In this document: positions 21,440 through 31,799 of the stretch, one piece after another
How the letters are laid out: each line of letters starts with the position of its first letter
Position numbering within the stretch: position 1 is the first letter of the stretch
From: Galeruca laticollis
Lineage: Eukaryota; Arthropoda; Insecta; Coleoptera; Chrysomelidae
Direction: 5' to 3'
DNA: 64,000 nt
Assembly: GCA_963921935.1 (NCBI GenBank)
Contig: OY998177.1
Location: 13,119,280 to 13,183,279 of the forward strand
The notes under the pieces: generated by a model
The model's database searches: none
What the model saw: the letters and a program-made list of their open reading frames with translations, nothing else
What the model was told of the DNA's origin: nothing
Position numbers and translations under genes: made by a program

Positions 21440-22453
21440 AATTACATAATCTAGATAGGCAACGGACACAGCTTGACTAGGGGTCGCCGAAGAGGCCCTT
21501 TTGTGGTAGTTACATCCGCAACCCTTATAATTCCGTTCTGTTTCGGGAATTATTCGGATATGCGGCCTAAACGCCAGTGCGAGGGAGGGAGATTGTCCTC
21601 TCTTATCAAAACCATCGTCCCTACTCCGACGGGTTTCAAATTATCCGAAGTAGTCCATTTACTGCGTTGGTGCCAGGTTTGCAAATATTCCTTGCTCCAC
21701 CGTTCCCAAAAATGCTTATGCAATTTGTTGAGTAGCTTCCATCTTATGAGAGGAGAGTCAGGAACAGTATTCTGTTGCAATGGCTCAAAGATAGCCGAAA
21801 GCGGCTCAAGATTAGAAAATGGCCCGGAGTTAAAACAGACAAATCGTTAGGGTCTGAACTCGTAGGAGTCAGCGGTCTAGAATTAAGATAGGATTCGATC
21901 TGAATTATAACGGTATTAAGTTCCTCATATGATAAAATCTGATCACCTATAACCCGAGCTAAATGCGTATTTACAGATTTAACGCCAGCTTCCCACAATC
22001 CTCTAAAGTGTGGTGCAGAGGCAGCATTAAAATGAAACGAAATATTTTCATTTGACGCAGCATTTTGCATATGCTTAAGGTAGTTAGCCGCACCAATAAA
22101 ATTACTACCGCAATCTGAGTACAAGTTCTCAACCTTACCACGACGAGCTATGAAACGTTGCAAAGCTAAGAGGAAAACTTCGCTGGACAAATGAGAGGCT
22201 ATCTCTAAGTAAAGAGCTTTGGTAGCCATGCAAAGAGGCACAAATACACCTTACAAGATTTAGCACCTCGGTAGCGAGTCATTACAACAGAAAACGGACC
22301 ACCAAAATCAACGCCAGAATTAAGGAAGGGTTTAATCTGGGAAATTCTAACTAAGGGTAAATTACCCATAACAGGTTGGTAATGGGGAGGATTTTGCTTC
22401 CAGCATGAAATGCATTTAGACAAAACCGAGCGTATAGCTCGCTTAGGAGACAA
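21440..22453 (-). pseudogene. BEL/Pao integrase and C-terminal DUF5641-like domain
   Basis: CISCWKQNPPH completes the zinc region. VDFGGPFSVV holds the first catalytic Asp. After a frameshift at about 22220, NLYSDCGSNFIGAANYLK holds the second and HFRGLWEAGVKSVNTHL the Glu. SYLNSRPLTP follows, then another frameshift near 21770 and the C-terminal KLHKHFWERWSKEYLQTW and VLIREDNLPPSHWRLGRI. A stop at 21550 precedes the last residues (VTTTKGPLRRPLVKLCPL), just before the LTR. All three catalytic acids survive although the frame is broken. Confidence 0.9.
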
Positions 22454-22465
22454 AATCCAAAAAGG

Positions 22466-24823
22466 TTAGGCAAGTAAAAAATGCACGGTACGTAACCCGG
22501 CATGAAAATATCTTTTATGATAATAGTCGATGAGCAAATAAGTTAGTCTACTTTCGCGAGGTAATATACAGGGAAATTTTTTATCAACACAAACAGGTAA
22601 ATATCGAAGACGACTGCCGACCCGTAATACCTTTCGATGATCAATAAAACAACACAACATTCGAAAAGGATTAGAAAATTCGTTTCCCTCTAACTCTTTC
22701 TCGAAATATCGATATTGAGTATATTTAACTAAAAGCATCAGTGACTCATAAAGTTCATTGGAACATAATGGACCCGCTTTTTTGCAGGGAAACTTGGAAT
22801 TGTGAACAAATCTCAAAATCCAAGCTAAAAGACGTTGAATAAACACAAATTCATAACTGTTTTGTATCAACGTTTCAAAAAAATGACTATCGGCGTAGCA
22901 AACCAAGGTTATTTTTCGCGCCTCCTCAAACATTCCGGCACAATCAGAGCAAGGAAGGGACGCGTCTGGAAAATGAGTGGAATTATAAAGGAACTTGGCA
23001 CCAGCGAACCAATGAGACTGCTCCAACATCAACGCCGGTAAAACACCTCTGGAAGCCAAATCAGCGGAATTATGAGCAGAAGGAACATGGAACCAACTAT
23101 CAGAAGGTATGCGTTCCTGTATATAAGCTACTCGATTGGAAACGAAAGTCTTCCATCTATGAGGAGAGGATTTTATCCAACCGAGGGCAATCTCAGAGTC
23201 GGACCAAGCCACTAACTTCTCAATTGTAAGCTTAACTTCTAGAATTCTGACTACAAAAGGCAAGAGTTTGGTCAGTAACACAGCGGCAGAAAACTCCAAA
23301 CGGGGAATACTAACAGTGCGAATGGGAGCCACTTTCGACTTCGCACATACAAAAAAGACACGAATCTGACTATCTGGTAACACAAAATGCAAATAAATGA
23401 TCGCAGCATAACCCTTCTCACTACTGTCACAAAATCCATGCAGCTCACAAGTAGCATAGCTTGACACGGACATAAAACGAGGTACATGAAGATGCACAAG
23501 GGATGAAAGCTGTTCCTTATATTGGTTCCAAATATCACAAATTATTTTTGGAAGAGAGTCATCCCAATTTATTCCAGATAACCACAAACGTTGAATAATA
23601 TGCTTGGTAAGCAAAGTCATGGGAGCGAGAAAACCTACAGGATCAAATACTCTGGCCAATTCTGACAACATACTTCGCTTAGTACAAAACATGTCCAGAG
23701 CAGTCACCTGAAAGTAAAAACAATCTGTTTGTGGATACCATACAATACCAAGGATTTTTAAAGGAGAAGAACAGCTATCATTGTCAAAAGAAGTGAGTTT
23801 TCTACCTATATGAGACTCAGGCAAACCATCTAGCAAGCGTAAATCATTACTGGACCACTTGCGCAGCAGTTCAAATTGACCTCGGGCTAATAAGGATATA
23901 AACTGGTTTCGAAGATCTTGCGCCATTTCTAAAGTATCAGCACCACCAACGATATCATCAACGTAAGTGCTGTTACGTAATACTTCAGCGGCAAAGGGAA
24001 ACTCCCTTCCTTCATCTTCACGCAGCTGCAACAAGGTCCTTAAAGCCAGAAAAGGGGCTGACGAAACACCATAGGTTACTGTCAACAACCGAAACTCCTG
24101 CAAAACTTCATCAGGAGAAAACCTAAATATGATCCTCTGATAATCAGAATGAGTTTTATTAACTCGTATTTGCCTATACATCTGTTTGATATCAGTGGAT
24201 AAGACATATCTAGGAAGTCGGAAACCCAACAAAATGGTAAAAATATCCTGCTGCAGCTTTTTCCCAGTAAGCAAACACTGATTCAGAGAATTCTGATTGG
24301 CAACCTGCGCAGAAGCGGTTAATACCACTCTCAATTTGGTAGTCAAACTATCAGGCCTTACTACAGCATGATGAGGAATATAGTAACAAAACATAGGACG
24401 AGAGATCTCTGACACAGCCTCCATGTGGTTAAGATCCAAATATTCTTTCATAAAGGAATAATATTCCTTATACAGAGAGGGCCTTCTTAAACGTCTTTTT
24501 TCCAGAGAAACAAAACGATTGACAGCAAATTCATACATCCCTGGAAAAACAGGAGAAGGCTCACTAAAAGGTAAAGTGACGGTATAACGACCATTCTCAT
24601 CTCGACAGACATTATCAACAAAGTTTTGGTCACAAAGAACATCATCAGGAGAAAAACATTCTACTTGAGGAACATATTCTAAACTACAGACCTGCTGAAC
24701 AGATTTCTCCAAGGAAACAGGTTGATCATTATGACAAAACAATGATGTGGCCGACGTCATAGGAGCAGAGTTGCAACTACCCATAAGCACATAGCCAAGA
24801 ACGGTATTAACAGCGTCCGGCAT
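22466..24823 (-). pseudogene. BEL/Pao reverse transcriptase, RNase H and integrase zinc region
   Basis: An open frame of 785 codons. In order: MPDAVNTVLGYVLMGS linker; RT with YYIPHHAVVRPDS, LRVVLTASAQVANQNSLN, YVLSTDIKQMYRQIRV (motif A), VTYGVSSAPFLALRTL (motif B) and STYVDDIVGG (catalytic DD); WYPQTDCFYF and SELARVFDPVGFLAP connector. RNase H-like features follow, GFCDSSEKGYAAIIYL and KLVAWSDSEIALGWI, then an integrase zinc-binding start YHKRYFHAGLRTVHFLL. The stop at 22466 is in phase with the integrase frame that follows. RT core residues are intact, so this is the best preserved RT frame in the window apart from the stops. Confidence 0.92.
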
Positions 24824-24841
24824 CCCAGCAGGAGTCCTAAC

Positions 24842-25438
24842 TTAGCCATCCAACAAAATCTGAGAGAACATGTCAGCTCCAAGCAGCACCTCAATTTTAC
24901 CAGGTAGATAAAAACGAGGATCGGCCAACTTCAAATTAGCTAAGTGAGACCAGTGCTCAATATACAAACTAGCAACAGGGATATCCTCACATATTTTCGG
25001 CAAAACAAACGCCTCACAGTTAAAAACAGGAACATTTTGATCCACAGGCTTTATAATCATTACAACTCGGCCAACCACCGTACTTCGAACGGTACCAATA
25101 CCTTGTACGGATAAAGTGGCAGAAGAGTGTTTAAGACCTAGACGACGCATACAAGACTGTGATACAAAAGAAGTCATGCTACCTCCATCAATTAAAGCTC
25201 GAACAGGTTGGTACAGTCTGCAACTATCCATAATATCTACCACCGCAGTAGCTAACAAAACGTTCGAACTTTGAGAGACAACACTGCCTAATGAGGCAAC
25301 ATGCGACATCAAGGCTCCATCAGCGGCCTGAGGATCAACAGAAGTAGAAGGCACCAAATCACAAGCTGGGGTCACACTATTACCAGCGTGAGGACCACCA
25401 TTAGCGACCTTAAAATGCAAAAGATTATGATGAGGCAA
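24842..25438 (-). pseudogene. BEL/Pao aspartic protease region
   Basis: The frame continues from the zinc knuckles. ALIDGGSMTSFVSQSC is the active-site loop; the usual D-S/T-G is D-G-G here, which would be expected to impair activity. GIGTVRSTVVGRV and KIEVLLGADMFSQILLDG follow, the latter being the conserved C-terminal L-L-G-A-D segment. The frame ends at a TAG (24842-24844) but is in phase with the RT frame below: 18 bases separate it from the next methionine, so a single nonsense change divides protease and RT. Confidence 0.85.
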
Positions 25439-25439
25439 A

Positions 25440-26460
25440 TTACAACGGCCACAACGAACTGTGACAACGCAAGTGCGCGAATCATGCTTTTCTAAACATT
25501 TAAAACAAAGACGCGTTTTTTTACAGAAGTTATAACTGTCATAAGGAGACTTATTTAAAAATGAAGAACACGTTTGTAAGTAGTTTTACTTAAATTTTAA
25601 TTAGATGGCAAGGATTTATTTTTTCTAACAGAATTCTGAATAGAGCATGGCGACAGCGAATATGAGTCGAAAGAAATGCATTGACCTTCTAGAAAATCAG
25701 ATAATTCAGTAAAAGTGGGCATGTCACAAGACCTATGTAATAATTCAAAATGCTGCTGAGTCTCGTCATCGAGTTTAGTTAGAATTTTATAAGCTAACAC
25801 GAAATCCGAAATGTGATAACCTAAATTTTCCAAAGCAGAAAGATTTTCGGAAAAAGTGTCAATTAAATTACTGTAGCTATCAGAATTTTTAAACATAGTA
25901 GATGGAGCATCCTCAATTTTGCACCAATGTGCCATTGCATGCAAACGCTTATTCATATATCGGTTTTTCAATTTATCATAAATTCTTACATAATTGTCCC
26001 TAGCTAAAGGCAAAGATTTAGCTAACCTTAAAGGAGCACCTTCTAAACTTTGAATTAACTAACTTAACTTTTCAGTGTCAAGTTCCAATTGGGGTAACCG
26101 AGAATTATTAACTTGTTGGACCGATTGAGGAACGACAACCTTACTCTGCGCGTCTTCACCTTCAAACAGATCCGCAAAATTAGCTTTGATTTGAAAATGA
26201 TCATTCATAAATTGTCCACGAAGAATTTCCTCAGATTCTAATTGGGCTTCAGTATCATCAGCGCTCAACAGATAGGAAAAAATGTTTTGATGATGTTTAT
26301 TAAAGCTTTCTAAAACATCATCTAACTCTGAATACCGAATACGAAAGAGCGATTGCTTATTTAAATCAGTTACAGCAGCATTCGACAAGCGCAACAAAGC
26401 TTCTAAATCGTTAAGAGATGTTTTCCTTTGTAAGGTGTATCTTTTTAATTTATCAGCCAT
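25440..26460 (-). pseudogene. BEL/Pao gag with internal deletion and zinc knuckles
   Basis: I take the ATG at 26458-26460 (MADKLKRYTLQRKTSLND) as start because it matches BEL gag N-termini better than the upstream codons. The helical N-terminal domain runs to LPQLELDTEKLS, then a TAG at 26059 and LIQSLEGAPLRLAKSLPL. Compared with the family, about 50 residues of the DUF1759 core are missing here, by a deletion that kept the frame. A frameshift follows the stop at 25597; the next frame has CKKTRLCFKCLEKHDSRTC and CGRCNLPHHNLLH, cysteine/histidine knuckles that bind RNA. Gag would form the particle. Confidence 0.8.
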
Positions 26461-27032
26461 TGTACACAAAATCAAATTGGCAATGTTTAACAATAAATAA
26501 ATCTTATTTTACCAAAACCAACTTATTGGTGGGTACCCATTTACAAATTCTGTAACAAATAAACTCACGTCCCCTTGTCGAGCTGCCACTGGTATAAGAG
26601 AATTCTAAAGTTATTTATAAGCCTGCAATATTGGTTCAAAATTAAAGTTCAATTACCTTTATTTAATAATAAAGAACTTCACGCAAAAAAGAGTTCTTAT
26701 CAAGCTAAGTACTAGAACTCTATATATTTTAAAATCAAAATTTATTCATTCATTGGTATTCTAAAACTGGTTAAATTCAAAGTCACCAAACTGACCAATA
26801 TTAACAACAAAGAAAAAACGAGAAAAAAAATGTCTACCACTTATTTTTGAACCTTATTCAAACTGTAAATATCACTAAATATCAATTGTTATCAAACAAT
26901 ATGCCTTCCAGCGAGGTTAACAAGCCACCCCAACAGATATTGAACAATTAAATATTAAAGTTTAATTTCTTTAAAACCGAAAATCAAACAATTTCAAAAA
27001 GTAAATCAGACGAATCCAGCTCTAAGGACCAA

Positions 27033-27517
27033 TGTGCAATCCGGTATCATGGATCTCCAATTCGATAGCTCCTATGAGGAGAGTGAAGTTTAGGACAATA
27101 CAATTTACCCCAAAATAATGCTTGATTTCGGGTTTTAATTAGGAAGATGTAAAAATTCAGTTACTTCAAAAAATGACCGGCAACGAATAGAGATTCACTC
27201 ACCTGAGGTTTTCTTTTCCCACTAACTCTTAGAAAACTTTTCTTCAGAGAGCTCTCTCCAATGCAGCTTCGTTCACCATAACAGAAAACGTCTTTTTGTA
27301 AATTTCAACGTAAAAAAAATAATTAAGAATTACCGCACACGAATCTTATTGTTCCTCACCACGCAATGGTTAGATGAAGTCTGTGTAGGTTTTCGAAAAA
27401 TTAAAAATGAATCTCTAATTAACGCGAGCATGAAGGCAACCACGATTACAAACGTTTGGTTCGGGTTGTCTACCTCGCAGGAAAATAATTTAAACTCAAA
27501 TCTAGTGAAATCCAACA
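27033..27517 (-). repeat. BEL/Pao 5' LTR
   Basis: Minus strand, TGTTGGATTTC to GCACA. Just inside it, TGGTCCTTAGAGC (about 27019-27031) looks like a tRNA primer-binding site, beginning with TGG as expected for a tRNA 3' CCA. The tRNA species was not determined. Confidence 0.92.
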
Positions 27518-27524
27518 CATATCA

Positions 27525-28144
27525 TAGAACGCAATTTGACGGATATAAATTTTTCAGATCTGTTAGGGTGATTAATGAGACAGAGATAATTCGGAAATTG
27601 TTTTTATCTGCTGTTTTACACATTTTGAGGGCATAGAGTACCTATAGCAAATGCCTCTCATGTGAATCTACTACAATATTTTGGTAGACGCAGAGCAACA
27701 TTTTATTATTACTTATGTAAGGTCCAGCATTTCCAGTAGTTGTTTTGGATTCATCAGTGTAAATGAGAGAGAATATCGACGGTGAAACTTCAATAAGTCG
27801 TATCTCAAAAATCCTTATTTCTCAAAAGGAAGAAAAATCATTTTTTGAAGTTAAATGCTGTTTTGGTGCGTCTTATACTTTTTTTAGCATTAAATATACT
27901 TCTTAAATTTATATTTTTTTCAAGTTTTTGGAAAATCGCACCATGTTGCCTAGATATTTGCGTCAATCGAGGATTCATACGACATATTATTTGTGTTTAT
28001 TTAGGTATATAAATAACACGGTCTTTAGATTTATAGAATAAGAAAATATATTTTTGTAATTTTGGAATGAAAACGAAATATTAATTATAGAAAATAACTG
28101 TCACTCGACATTAGTATACGGTAAAATATCATAGTATAACCAAC
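27525..28144. other. No recognised feature
   Basis: AT-rich sequence between the BEL element and the DDE-like fragment. I see no coding signal that I trust, no repeat and no RNA gene. Confidence 0.5.
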
Positions 28145-29860
28145 AATCATTGGGTGGTAATAACTGGTTTTAATTGTTGCAGATGATTGTATTTGGTTGT
28201 TTTAATCGGTAAGCGGCCATTACGTAGAGTTGGAAATTTTTCAAGTTTGATAGTTTTAAGTCTGATCGGAAGATCGAGAAAATAACTGTTAAAATCCGTC
28301 TTGAATTTAATAATTCCGTCAGGTAAATATTGTAGTGGTCGGCTGTCATTAATAGTTGAGTCACCTGTCTTTCGGTCTGTTCTGATAGAATAGTACGCCA
28401 TGTTTTTCTTAGTCTTTGAAAAAAGTGTGGCTTAGGTGATTGTTTCGTAAAAATATTTCCTAGATTGTTTATATAAGTAGTCACTTGGTAAATGTATTGG
28501 TCTATTCTTGATCTTTCTTTCTAATGAACACCGTCATTGGTGTATCCTTTCTCAAGAAATGTCTGTTTTAATCTTAAGCTTATGAGATAAGTGCATTAGC
28601 ATTAGCCATGACAGATTTTATTTTGACAGGAACATCGATCGGAATAAATAATTATTAGTTTGCACTTATTGAAATTTCTTCTGATGTAGTCGGTGACTAA
28701 AGTCGATGCTTGGAGATCACCTCCCGTTTCATTAAACCGGTAACATGTACAATGCCTACTGGCTAAATTGAAGATAGATTATGCATGCAACGTTTTGTTT
28801 TATAGTAAGTTGAGTTTGAATTGATCGAGGGACATACTTTAACGGCCTGTAAGTCCATTGTTAAAGTATGACAGGTTACATTTTCGCTAGCTTCTTCGTC
28901 TTCGCTCTTCTCAATTCTTGCCCTTTATTTTCGAGCTCTGTGAGCCAACCACGCTTCTCCATTTGTATTTTGGAGTTCGTTTTGAATGAAAACATCGCAT
29001 CTATCTTTTTTAGGTTGGTAATGTGAAATAATATTCTCCTTTCCCATTTTTGAGAGAGATATTCTAGATAAGGGCTCTTCATCCGATTCGTTACATTTAA
29101 TTTTATAAGCATCATAGAAATGGGCGAGAGTGGTAAATATCTGTTGCAAATAAGGCTTTTGAGTTTCTTTTCGCCAGTAATGTGAGAGAAATTTGTTGAA
29201 ATTTTCTAAAAATGTTTTAAAAACAATAATCTAAGCCCTATTGTTTTTCTTGGGTGCAAATTGTTCTCTTCTCTTTTATTGGATATTCCATGAGTACTGT
29301 TGGATAGCCAACTTTGAATGGAACGTTGTTACAGGCCCCATGTTGCCATAGTCATCTTCTTACAAACATGTATCACGTCGCTTTCTACTTTTAAGTTGTG
29401 AATTTTGGCTTGTAGATTTTTGTTCCTTGGTAATTCCATTAGTTACTAGATTTGTTACATACATTTTTTCTCCCCAAGACAGGTTGTCCCAAAATTGCGT
29501 GAAACTGCTGATTATTGGTTCGTCCGGAATTTTATTACATCCACGCTTGCTCGATATTTGGCAAAACTTATATTGCAGGGCTGTCCTAATTTTCGCTCTT
29601 CGCGCTGCTTGTCATGAAATGTTCTGTTTTGATCCCCTGGTTTGCATTTACTTTTCTTTCTTTCTTGGACGGAGTGTTCACCTTTTGCTGGTCATTAATG
29701 TCATCCATGTCTTGCTCATCATTATCAGCTTCAGCAGATTCTTCTGTTGGATCTAGATCATCATCGCTGTGGGTTTATAATGGCTTTTCGACTTCGAAAG
29801 AGATAGCGTTATTTATTGTGTTTGATTCCCGTTGAGTGGTTTAATTTTCGTTGACCTTTG
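28145..29860 (-). pseudogene. Decayed DDE-like transposase of an unnamed insect family
   Basis: Minus-strand fragments in a consistent order. An acidic start (DLDPTEESAEADNDEQDMDD, about 29700-29765) is followed by basic sequence, a segment with LSRISLSKMGKENIISHYQP and PKKDRCDVF (about 29020-29080), YRFNETGGDLQAST with LIIIYSDRCSCQNK (about 28640-28740), and a C-terminal part with PLQYLPDGIIKFKTDFNSYF and LPIKTTKYNHLQQLKPVI (28147-28330). I remember this arrangement from uncharacterised multi-copy insect proteins, with YSD as a likely catalytic Asp, but cannot name the superfamily. Many stops and frameshifts. Its upper end abuts the truncated gypsy LTR at 29860. Confidence 0.55.
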
Positions 29861-29896
29861 TACTTAGTATCTACTTCGGTGTGCGGGTTCGTAATA
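29860..29896 (-). repeat. Truncated 3' LTR of the macrodomain gypsy
   Basis: 35 bp (29860-29894) are identical to the start of the 5' LTR (33925-33959). A purine-rich AAGGAGGGGG lies just upstream on the minus strand, a plausible polypurine tract. Below 29860 the match stops abruptly. Confidence 0.85.
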
Positions 29897-30523
29897 TTAC
29901 CCCCTCCTTAAATGGGAGTTCCTCCTGGAACTTTTGTGTAGCCGAGAATGGATGTTTGAATCCGCAACTGGTCCCATTTCTACACTTTCCCATCTTATGA
30001 AAATAACAGGGGATTGTCTTCATCGGATACTGATAACGGGGGTTGTAGCTGCAAATTAATATCTGGATACCGGTATCTTGGAAGATCACATCTACCATGT
30101 TCTTGATGGCTCAGCAATCCAACTGGTTACTCGCTATCTTAGGCATAGCTAGTTTCTTCACATTGGATTCCAACACATGGTCTCTGAGGTTTCGAAATGC
30201 TTCCCACACATCGCGGTAGGTAGATCGATCTTGAAATTCATTTTAAGTTACCACATAGAAAACGTATCGCGAATTGTGTGCCAGTCTCAGTGTCTTGCCA
30301 GGGTCTGGAATCTGGTCTTCAAGTTTTTCTAGTTCCCGAACTTCTTTCGAAAGACGGTTGCAAACCCTCGTGCGTTCTTGATACGGGCGGGGATGTTGTA
30401 TGCCAGTGAATAATCTTCCGGGAGAGTGAATAAATCTTGTGGTTGTTCTGAAGTGACTCCATATCTAGCTCTCCTGGTACCTCCATACGCGCCCATAAAT
30501 TTATCGAAGGTAGGGTCAGGCAC
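29871..30523 (-). pseudogene. Macrodomain (OARD1-like) plus CCCH finger at the end of the gypsy coding region
   Basis: After the integrase tail the translation reads DLFTLPEDYSLAYNIPARI with KNARGFATVFRKKFGN, the start of an OARD1-like macrodomain. A TAG and a frameshift follow, then SRYVFYVVT, FQDRSTYRDVWEAFRNLRDH, VKKLAMPKIASNQLD and KNMVDVIFQDTGIQILICSY, the remaining strands and helices in correct order. Next come CYFHKMGKCRNGTSCGFKH, a CCCH zinc finger, and VILRTRTPK ending in the LTR. Macrodomains bind or hydrolyse ADP-ribose on proteins. The catalytic loop expected near PKIGCGLDG reads PKIASNQLD, so activity is probably lost in this copy. Placement between integrase and polypurine tract shows it belonged to the element. 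Confidence 0.75.
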
Positions 30524-30539
30524 ATCTCGGATATGGTCC

Positions 30540-31790
30540 TTTCTCTAGGTCATGGTCTCCTTCAAATGGCGCTAGTCGATTTTGGTGAACTACTTTTGGT
30601 TTTCCGTTGGGGATCTTGCTAATGCGATATATAACATTATTGATCCTTTTCTTGATTAAGTATGGACATTCTCAGGATTTTTGTAATTTTTGAGAAAGTC
30701 ATTTTCTCCTCGTCGGGTTGTATATCCATACTTTGTCCCCTTCTTTAAAACCACCTACTGTGACCTGCGTGTCGTAGCGACTTTTCATTCTGTCGCTGGC
30801 AACTTGGAGATTTGTTCGAACTAATTCATGGATATCGTCCAGCCTTTTTCTCAATTGGATCACGTAGTCTTCTCCTGCTAGATCTTCCCCAGGCCGACTT
30901 CCAAATTCCAGGTCACAAGGAAGCCTCATTTCACGTCCAAACAGGATTTTCGCAGGTGTTTCCCCCGTGGACTCATTCATGGCAGATCGATAAGCCAATG
31001 CAAATAGGGAAAGACACTGGTCGCAATCTCTCTAATGGCTGGAAACTACTTTGGGCAGGTATTATCCAATAGTAATGTTCATTCTCACGACCATTCCGTC
31101 TGACTGTGGATGTAAAGCTGTTGTCCTGGTCTTCTTCATTCCCAGCTTGTCGCAAATCTCCTGGAATAGATAGCTTTCGAAATTCCTTCCCTGATCGCTG
31201 TGGACTCTTGGTTCGGGATAGCGTAAATTTCCAACCACTTTGTGAAATAATCCATTATAAACAGTATGTATTTACCACCATTTTCTGTCGTCGGAAATGG
31301 TCCTGAGATATCTGAAGCAATCCTTTCGAAAGGGCTTCCAACATTGTACTGTTTCATGGCTGCCTTTCTCATGCGATATGGTCCATTACTCGTAGCACAA
31401 GTCGTACATTTCTTACACCAATCGTTCACATCATCGTAGCTGTTCACCCAATAAAACCTCTCACGGATTCGCTGAAGGGTTTTCTTCACTCCCAGATGAC
31501 CTCCCGATAGACTGTCGTGTAACTTCTTTAATACATCAGCTACTCTTGTTCTCGGGATAACTAGCTGTCTCCTCATCTCGGAACCATCATCGTTTTCAAG
31601 GACTCTTTTCAACAGCCCTTCTTCCACAAGGGAGTCCCACTGAGCCCAATACTCCTCGAATGTCTGTGAAAATCTTGGCACTTCTTGCCATGTTGGTCGC
31701 CGATTTGCTTCCTTCCATTGCCGGATCATCTTCAGGTGAGGATCACTCTCCTGATCTTCTCTGATCCTGGTGGGTGACCAATCTTCGTAG
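30540..31790 (-). pseudogene. Gypsy integrase
   Basis: Starts at the RNase H-integrase hinge (EDQESDPHLKMIRQWKEA). The zinc-binding region follows: HDSLSGGHLGVKKTLQRI and WCKKCTTCATSNGP. The core has ERIASDISGPFPTTENGG (first Asp); after a deletion of about 16 codons and a frameshift HSDQGRNFESYLFQE (second Asp); and HPQSDGMVVRMNITIG, where the usual Glu of GMVER is Val. The C-terminal part includes SAMNESTGETPAKILFGREM, VGGFKEGDKVWIYNPTRRK and VIYRISKIPNGKPKVVHQNR. Loss of the Glu and the frameshifts mean it is dead. It leads straight into the macrodomain. Confidence 0.88.
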
Positions 31791-31799
31791 ACTACTGTA

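Larger units (their letters stand above)
20835..27517 (-). mobile_element. BEL/Pao LTR retrotransposon, complete ends
   Basis: A 6,683-bp minus-strand element with two 485-bp LTRs, gag, aspartic protease, RT, RNase H and integrase in one gag-pol order, typical of BEL/Pao. Direct repeat CATATCA flanks it (20828-20834 and 27518-27524), consistent with a short target duplication plus chance matches. By eye the LTRs differ at about 15 positions and two 2-bp indels, so the insertion is not very recent. Stops, frameshifts and a gag deletion show it is dead. Confidence 0.93.

Noticed and set aside
29427..29835. Plus-strand hydrophobic frames resembling membrane proteins
   Set aside because: They are antisense to the acidic and basic N-terminus of the DDE-like fragment; hydrophobicity is a by-product of reversing those codons.
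29871..30523. Macrodomain region as a host OARD1-type gene
   Set aside because: It follows the integrase tail on the same strand, has no exon structure, and its last codons run into the LTR, so it is better read as part of the element.
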